Assembly: GCA_934394815.1 (NCBI GenBank)
Contig: CAKRRD010000035.1
Coordinates: 1-35,078 of the forward strand
Length of the DNA: 35,078 nucleotides
DNA from: an uncultured Acetatifactor sp.
GTDB lineage: Bacteria; Bacillota; Clostridia; Lachnospirales; Lachnospiraceae
Direction of reading: 5' to 3'
This document shows positions 31,091-35,078 of the stretch, in pieces. The notes under the pieces are model-generated. The model saw nothing but the letters and a program-made list of their open reading frames with translations, had not been told where the DNA came from and ran no database searches. The number at the start of each line of letters is the position of its first letter. The stretch's first letter is position 1. The position numbers were made by a program, and so were the translations under genes.

Positions 31091-32287
31091 CTATTTTACC
31101 AAACTTACAGTCTCTCTGGCAATAGCAAGTTCCTCATTCGTAGGAATTACCATAACAGTGGTCTTGCTGTCAGGAGTGGAAATAGCAATTTCCTCGCCGC
31201 GCTTATGGTTGGCATCCTCATCGATGGATACGCCCAAAAAGCCCAGATGTTCACATACCAGAGAACGAACCAGAGGTGCGTTTTCACCGATACCAGCGGT
31301 AAAGCAGATCACATCTACACCGTTCATGGCCGCTACATAAGAGCCGATGTATTTTGCTACGCGGTAGCAATAGGTGTTCATGGTACGGATGCAGTGAGCA
31401 TCACCGTTGTTGTAACCAGCTTCCAGATCACGGAAATCGGAGGACAGGTTGTTAGACAGGCCATATACACCGGACTTCTTGTTCAGAACAGTCATGATCT
31501 CGTCGATGTCCTTGCCCTCCTTGTGAGCGATAAACTCCATGATGGCGGGATCGATATCACCGGAACGGGTTCCCATGATCAGACCTTCCAACGGGGTCAG
31601 ACCCATGGAAGTATCTACACACTTGCCGTTCTTAACTGCGGATACGCTGGCACCGTTGCCCAGGTGGCAGACGATGATCTTCAGATCTTCATACTTCCTG
31701 CCCAGAACCTCAGCAGCCTTCCTGGATACATAAGAGTGGCTGGTTCCGTGGAAGCCGTAACGTCTGATCTTGTATTTCTCATAATACTCATAAGGCAGGC
31801 CGTACATATAAGCTTCCTCAGGCATGGTCTGATGGAAAGCGGTATCGAATACAGCTACCATGGGGGTGGTGGGCATCAGCTTCTTGCAGGCATTGATACC
31901 GATCAGGTTGGCAGGGTTATGTAAAGGAGCCAGGTCGTTGCACTCTTCGATAGCTTTCATAACTTCATCGGTAATGATAGTAGAAGCTGCGAACTTCTCA
32001 CCGCCGTGTACGATACGATGTCCTACGGCACCGATCTCATCCAGACTCTTTACCACACCGGTCTTTTCGTTGGTCAGAGCTTCCAGTACCAGACGGATTG
32101 CTTCGGTATGATCCGGCATGGGAGTTACGGTCTGCTCCTTCTCACCACCGTCGGGAGTATAGGTGATCTGGCTTCCTTCAATACCGATTCTCTCGCAAAG
32201 ACCCTTTGCGATGCATTTCTCGGTCTCGGAATCAATAAGCTGGAACTTCAGGGAAGAACTTCCACAGTTAATAACTAAAATATTCAT
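31091..32287 (-). CDS. ackA: Acetate kinase
   Basis: The 398-residue enzyme turns acetyl phosphate and ADP into acetate and ATP. It has the ASKHA-type N-terminus NILVINCGSSSLKFQLID, HRIVHGGEKF, VFDTAFHQTMP, YGFHGTSHSYV, IVCHLGNGASVSAVKNGKCV with SMGLTPLEGLIMGTRSGDID, and FTAGIGENAP. Length is normal. The ATG at 32285-32287 follows AAAGGAA. It lies 125 bp after pta; the gap contains a hairpin. It is the last gene of the acetate unit. Confidence 0.98.
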   Translation of the reverse strand: MNILVINCGSSSLKFQLIDSETEKCIAKGLCERIGIEGSQITYTPDGGEKEQTVTPMPDHTEAIRLVLEALTNEKTGVVKSLDEIGAVGHRIVHGGEKFAASTIITDEVMKAIEECNDLAPLHNPANLIGINACKKLMPTTPMVAVFDTAFHQTMPEEAYMYGLPYEYYEKYKIRRYGFHGTSHSYVSRKAAEVLGRKYEDLKIIVCHLGNGASVSAVKNGKCVDTSMGLTPLEGLIMGTRSGDIDPAIMEFIAHKEGKDIDEIMTVLNKKSGVYGLSNNLSSDFRDLEAGYNNGDAHCIRTMNTYCYRVAKYIGSYVAAMNGVDVICFTAGIGENAPLVRSLVCEHLGFLGVSIDEDANHKRGEEIAISTPDSKTTVMVIPTNEELAIARETVSLVK

Positions 32288-32368
32288 GGTAAATTCCTTT
32301 CTTTTTTAATCTGTCAGGCTAATGTTCTATGATCTCATGCCACACGGTACGGGCAATACATGAATACG

Positions 32369-32390
32369 GTGCGGGACAGATATCCCGCAC
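32369..32390 (-). other. Hairpin between pta and ackA
   Basis: GTGCGGGA and TCCCGCAC form an 8-bp perfect stem with a 6-base loop, 22 bp after the pta stop. No T-run follows on the minus strand. It could be a processing or stabilising element that adjusts pta versus ackA levels. A related sequence ACGGTACGGG lies next to ACGGTGCGGG in the same gap. Confidence 0.5.
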
Positions 32391-32412
32391 ACGTTTATAG
32401 TTTTTATGATGA

Positions 32413-33414
32413 TTATACCAGCTGTGCCTGTACAGCGGTCAGTGCTACGACACCGACGATATCCTGCCAGGAACATCCTCTGGACAGATCGTTAACAGGC
32501 TTTGCGATACCCTGTAACATAGGACCGTAAGCTTCTGCACCACCCAGTCTCTGTACCAGCTTGTAACCGATATTACCTGCATCCAGATTCGGGAAGATCA
32601 GGACATTGGCATGTCCGTTAACCGGGCTTCCGGGAGCCTTGGACTTGGCAACGCTGGGAACCAGCGCTGCATCCAGCTGCAGTTCGCCGTCCAGAGTCAG
32701 ATGAGGATACTCCTCATGGGCGATACGGGTAGCTTCAACTACTTTGTCAACCAGCGCATGCTTTGCACTTCCCTTGGTGGAGTGGCTTAACATGGCGATC
32801 ACGGGCTTGGGTCCGATCAGGGACTTGAAGCTTCTGGAAGAAGTATCTGCGATAGCAGCCAGCTCTTCGGGAGTAGGATCCTGATTCAGGCCACAGTCAG
32901 CGAACAGGAAGGTTCCGTTCTCACCCTGATCCTTGAATACGGTATCCATGACGAAGAATGCGGATACCAGCTTAACGCCGGGGGCCGTCTTCAGGATCTG
33001 CAGAGCGGGTCTTAAGGTATCTGCAGTAGAGTGGCATGCACCGGCTACCATGCCGTCTGCATCATTTGCCTTCACCATTACGATACCGAAGGTCAGGTAG
33101 TCGTTCAGCAGAATCTCTCTTGCCTTTTCGGGAGTCATTCCCTTTGCTTTTCTGGTCTCATATAATAAATTCACATAGTCATCCAACTTGGGAGTTGTTT
33201 TAGGGTTAACTACCTTAACTTTGGACAGGTCAACTTCCAGCCAGCCTGCACCATCCATGATCTTCTCTTCATCACCGATCATAATGATGTCTGCGATGCC
33301 CTCTTCCACGATACGGGCAGCAGCCAGTAATGTTCTCTTATCATTAGATTCCGGTAATACAATAGTCTTTTTGTCGAGTCTTGCTCTCTCTTTAATCATG
33401 TCAATGTATGACAT
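32413..33414 (-). CDS. pta: Phosphate acetyltransferase
   Basis: The ~333-residue enzyme exchanges CoA of acetyl-CoA for phosphate, giving acetyl phosphate for AckA. It is the short form without the N-terminal DRTGG/CobB part. Motifs seen are DKKTIVLPESNDKRTLLAA at the start, ADGMVAGACHSTADTLRPAL, FADCGLNQDPTPEELAAIA, ARIAHEEYPH-like core (ATRIAHEEYPHLTLDGELQ), KAPGSPVNGHANVLIFPNLD and GNIGYKLVQRLGGAEAYGP. I chose the ATG at 33412-33414, seven bases after AAAGGAG; the more upstream ATG lies one base from that site. Confidence 0.97.
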   Translation of the reverse strand: MSYIDMIKERARLDKKTIVLPESNDKRTLLAAARIVEEGIADIIMIGDEEKIMDGAGWLEVDLSKVKVVNPKTTPKLDDYVNLLYETRKAKGMTPEKAREILLNDYLTFGIVMVKANDADGMVAGACHSTADTLRPALQILKTAPGVKLVSAFFVMDTVFKDQGENGTFLFADCGLNQDPTPEELAAIADTSSRSFKSLIGPKPVIAMLSHSTKGSAKHALVDKVVEATRIAHEEYPHLTLDGELQLDAALVPSVAKSKAPGSPVNGHANVLIFPNLDAGNIGYKLVQRLGGAEAYGPMLQGIAKPVNDLSRGCSWQDIVGVVALTAVQAQLV

Positions 33415-33494
33415 ATCCATTCTCCTTTCCGGCGGGGGATACCCGCTTCCTCCCAAATAACTTCTGTAAAGTTTTGGTTTTATCTTAACAAACC

Positions 33495-33522
33495 GATGTA
33501 TTTATATTATACTAAATACATC
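33495..33522. promoter_or_regulatory. Palindromic operator over the pta -10 box
   Basis: GATGTATTTA and its exact complement TAAATACATC flank an 8-bp centre that includes the TATAAT box. A perfect 10-bp inverted repeat wrapped around the -10 is a typical repressor site. I do not recognise the motif as a known regulator's consensus. Confidence 0.65.
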
Positions 33523-33534
33523 TGGAGTACACAA
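33506..33534 (-). promoter_or_regulatory. Promoter of pta-ackA
   Basis: TTGTGT (33529-33534), a 17-bp spacer and TATAAT (33506-33511) on the minus strand precede pta. The leader is ~85 nt. Confidence 0.8.
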
Positions 33535-33615
33535 GGGCATAATGTTCGCAAAATTGTATATTTTCAGATACAACCTTTATTTTTTTATCACAAAATATGT
33601 TGATAACCATGCACA

Positions 33616-33629
33616 TGTAAACGCTTTCA
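33616..33629. promoter_or_regulatory. Candidate CcpA cre site
   Basis: TGTAAACGCTTTCA fits the published cre consensus TGWAANCGNTNWCA at every position. It lies in the divergent pta/tmcAL intergenic region, about 80 bp upstream of the pta -35 and ~83 bp before the tmcAL ATG. In Bacillus, CcpA activates pta and ackA from upstream cre sites, so a similar role is possible; here the distance to the promoter is larger than usual. Confidence 0.65.
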
Positions 33630-33711
33630 TCGTATGTTATTTTTTTCACATTCCCAGGTTGTTTTTATATTCGTTTTACCGTATATTTCTTTTCACGAAA
33701 GGAGCCACATT

Positions 33712-34947
33712 ATGAAGGTCAATGGTATTGTCGCAGAATATAATCCCTTCCATAACGGCCATGCATACCAGATGCAGCATGCCAGAGAAGCCACCGGTGC
33801 AGATTATACGATCATTGTCATGAGCGGTAATTTCATGCAGCGGGGTGCTCCTGCCCTCTTAGATAAGTTCACCCGGGCGAAAATGGTTCTGGAGAACGGC
33901 GCAGATCTGGTGCTGGAGCTTCCCACCTGTTACGCGGCTTCCAGCGCTGAATTTTTTGCAAGGGGAGCCGTCGCCCTGTTCGACAAGCTGGGAGTGACCA
34001 CAAATCTGTGCTTCGGCAGCGAATGCGGTAAGATCGATGTGCTGTCCCGGATTGCCGAGATCTTCTACACGGAACCGGAACCTTACGTGGAATCCCTGCG
34101 CTGCAATCTGCGTAAGGGAATGTCCTTCCCCATTGCCAGGACCTGGGCGTTATTACAATACGCTCCTGCCCTAAGCAATGACAAGGATGTGCTGTCCTCT
34201 CCTAATAATATATTGGGAATTGAATATCTGAAGGCACTGCTGTCCCGGGACAGCAAGATCGTTCCTTTCACGACCACCCGGGTGGGGGCGGATTATCATG
34301 ACAAACGTCTGGGCACCAACCAGTGTTCCGCCCTTGCCATCCGTCAGTCCGTAGCTGCCGGACATAATCTCTCCTATCTGGCTGCCCAGATGCCGGAAAA
34401 TGCCTACGCGCTGTTATGCCAGTCCCTGTCGGGACAAAAGCCGCTGTTCGCAGATGATTTCTCCGCTGCACTGCAATACAGGCTGCTGACGGAATACTCC
34501 GCAGGCTATGACAAATATCAGGATATCTCTTCCGATCTTTCCGACCGAATCCGCAATACCCTGCCTTCCTTCGTGGGCTACACTTCTTTCTGCGATCTGC
34601 TCAAGAGTAAGGATATGACTTACACCCGCATCAGCAGATGTCTGCTTCATATTTTGCTGAATATGACCAAGGACGAGTTTGAGACCTGCAGAGCCGAGGA
34701 TTATATCTCTTACGCAAGAGTATTAGGATTCCGCAAGGATGCGGCACCACTTCTTACCGAGATCAAGAAGAACAGTTCCATCCCTCTCGTCACCAGCCTG
34801 GCCGATGCCAGACAGACACTTTCCGGTGAAGCTCTGCGGATGCTGGATCGGGATATCCTCCGGAATCAGATTTATCTGGGGAATCTGGCCTTGAAGAACC
34901 AGAAGGAAATGGTGAGCGAATACCGGACGCCGATTGTGATTGTATAA
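33712..34947 (+). CDS. tmcAL: tRNA(Met) cytidine acetate ligase
   Basis: The ~411-residue enzyme (formerly YlbM family) activates acetate with ATP and acetylates C34 of elongator tRNA-Met. The N-terminus KVNGIVAEYNPFHNGHAYQ carries the nucleotidyltransferase HxGH-type motif (HNGH), followed by VMSGNFMQRGAPALLDKF, ELPTCYAASSAEFFARGAV and GSECGKID. The ATG at 33712-33714 follows AAAGGAG; the 26 upstream codons of open frame are not used. The gene is divergent from pta-ackA, the pathway that makes its acetate substrate. No terminator is visible directly after the stop. Confidence 0.95.
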   Translation: MKVNGIVAEYNPFHNGHAYQMQHAREATGADYTIIVMSGNFMQRGAPALLDKFTRAKMVLENGADLVLELPTCYAASSAEFFARGAVALFDKLGVTTNLCFGSECGKIDVLSRIAEIFYTEPEPYVESLRCNLRKGMSFPIARTWALLQYAPALSNDKDVLSSPNNILGIEYLKALLSRDSKIVPFTTTRVGADYHDKRLGTNQCSALAIRQSVAAGHNLSYLAAQMPENAYALLCQSLSGQKPLFADDFSAALQYRLLTEYSAGYDKYQDISSDLSDRIRNTLPSFVGYTSFCDLLKSKDMTYTRISRCLLHILLNMTKDEFETCRAEDYISYARVLGFRKDAAPLLTEIKKNSSIPLVTSLADARQTLSGEALRMLDRDILRNQIYLGNLALKNQKEMVSEYRTPIVIV

Positions 34948-34981
34948 TCTTGATTGTAAATAATAACTGGGAAGTTAGTGG

Positions 34982-35078
34982 AATGTCCCCGTAGCCCGCA
35001 TTGGGGGTAAGGACAGCAGACCCGCTCTCGCTTCAAAGCAGAGCGTAGCGGTACGTAAGCGAGGAAAGTACCCTCGCT
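34982..35078. other. Inverted-repeat-rich segment at the right edge, possible structured RNA or repeat element
   Basis: The last ~97 bp have at least three nested or adjacent hairpins: GTCCCC (34985-34990) with GGGG and GGAC (to 35014), CGCTCT (35023-35028) with AGAGCG (35040-35045), and AGCGAGG (35058-35064) with CCTCGCT (35072-35078). It is GC-rich compared with the preceding bases and has no open gene. It is cut by the window edge. I cannot assign it to an RNA family. Confidence 0.4.

Noticed and set aside
33470..33492. Rex-like TTGTTAA near the pta leader.
   Set aside because: Only one half-site is present; the matching TTAACAA at the proper spacing is missing.
34950..35078. A tRNA gene at the right edge.
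   Set aside because: No T-psi-C arm, anticodon arm or CCA-end arrangement could be fitted.

Overview
The window looks like chromosomal DNA of a Gram-positive gut-type clostridium, most likely Lachnospiraceae. Supporting signs are AAGGAGG-type ribosome sites, a tryptophan T-box leader, sigma-70-like promoters with 17-bp spacers, a CcpA cre-like site, a PPi-type phosphofructokinase and the pta-ackA pair. No species can be named from sequence alone. Almost every gene reads leftward (minus strand); only a LytTR-PAS regulator (17633-18325) and tmcAL (33712-34947) read rightward.

Region 1 (1-16875) is one compact leftward operon driven by a consensus promoter at 16847-16875. It runs off the left edge. 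It encodes part of a contractile injection system (CIS; a phage-tail-like particle): sheath, tail tube, a second gp19-like tube protein, a tail-assembly-like protein, a DUF6760-like small protein, a DUF4280 PAAR-like spike tip, a DUF4255 (Pvc16-type) cap protein and a large YPGKMLT-type protein. Between the promoter-proximal gene and the structural genes sit five membrane or exported proteins: a TM-anchored pseudokinase-like protein, a multi-TM receptor with a degenerate class III cyclase domain, a TM-anchored MORN-repeat protein, a TolC-like coiled-coil protein and an exported stalk protein with a Gly/Ser/Thr-rich low-complexity linker. This combination, in an apparent monoderm, is the most unusual content of the window. 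It suggests a CIS that is docked to, or gated at, the cell envelope. Baseplate, tape-measure and AAA+ ATPase genes are not seen and would be expected further left.

Region 2 (16954-18325) holds a small lipoprotein gene and a divergent LytTR-PAS transcription factor. Direct repeats near the lipoprotein start site could be an operator. They lie next to the CIS promoter and are candidates for its control.

Region 3 (18395-25515) is a complete tryptophan operon trpE-trpGD-trpC-trpF-trpB-trpA with its own promoter, a Trp T-box riboswitch (UGG specifier, UGGC antiterminator bulge) and a final terminator. trpG and trpD are fused, and a Shine-Dalgarno-like site and an ATG remain at the junction.

Region 4 (25557-30934) encodes a PPi-type phosphofructokinase followed, 48 bp on, by an exported protein with DxDxDG motifs, an OmpR-family response regulator, a sensor histidine kinase and a membrane-anchored protein of unknown function.

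Region 5 (31030-34947) is pta-ackA (acetyl-CoA to acetate plus ATP) with a palindromic operator around the pta -10 box, and the divergent tmcAL, whose enzyme uses acetate for tRNA modification. The last ~100 bp are GC-rich and full of inverted repeats; they may be the start of a structured RNA or repeat element.
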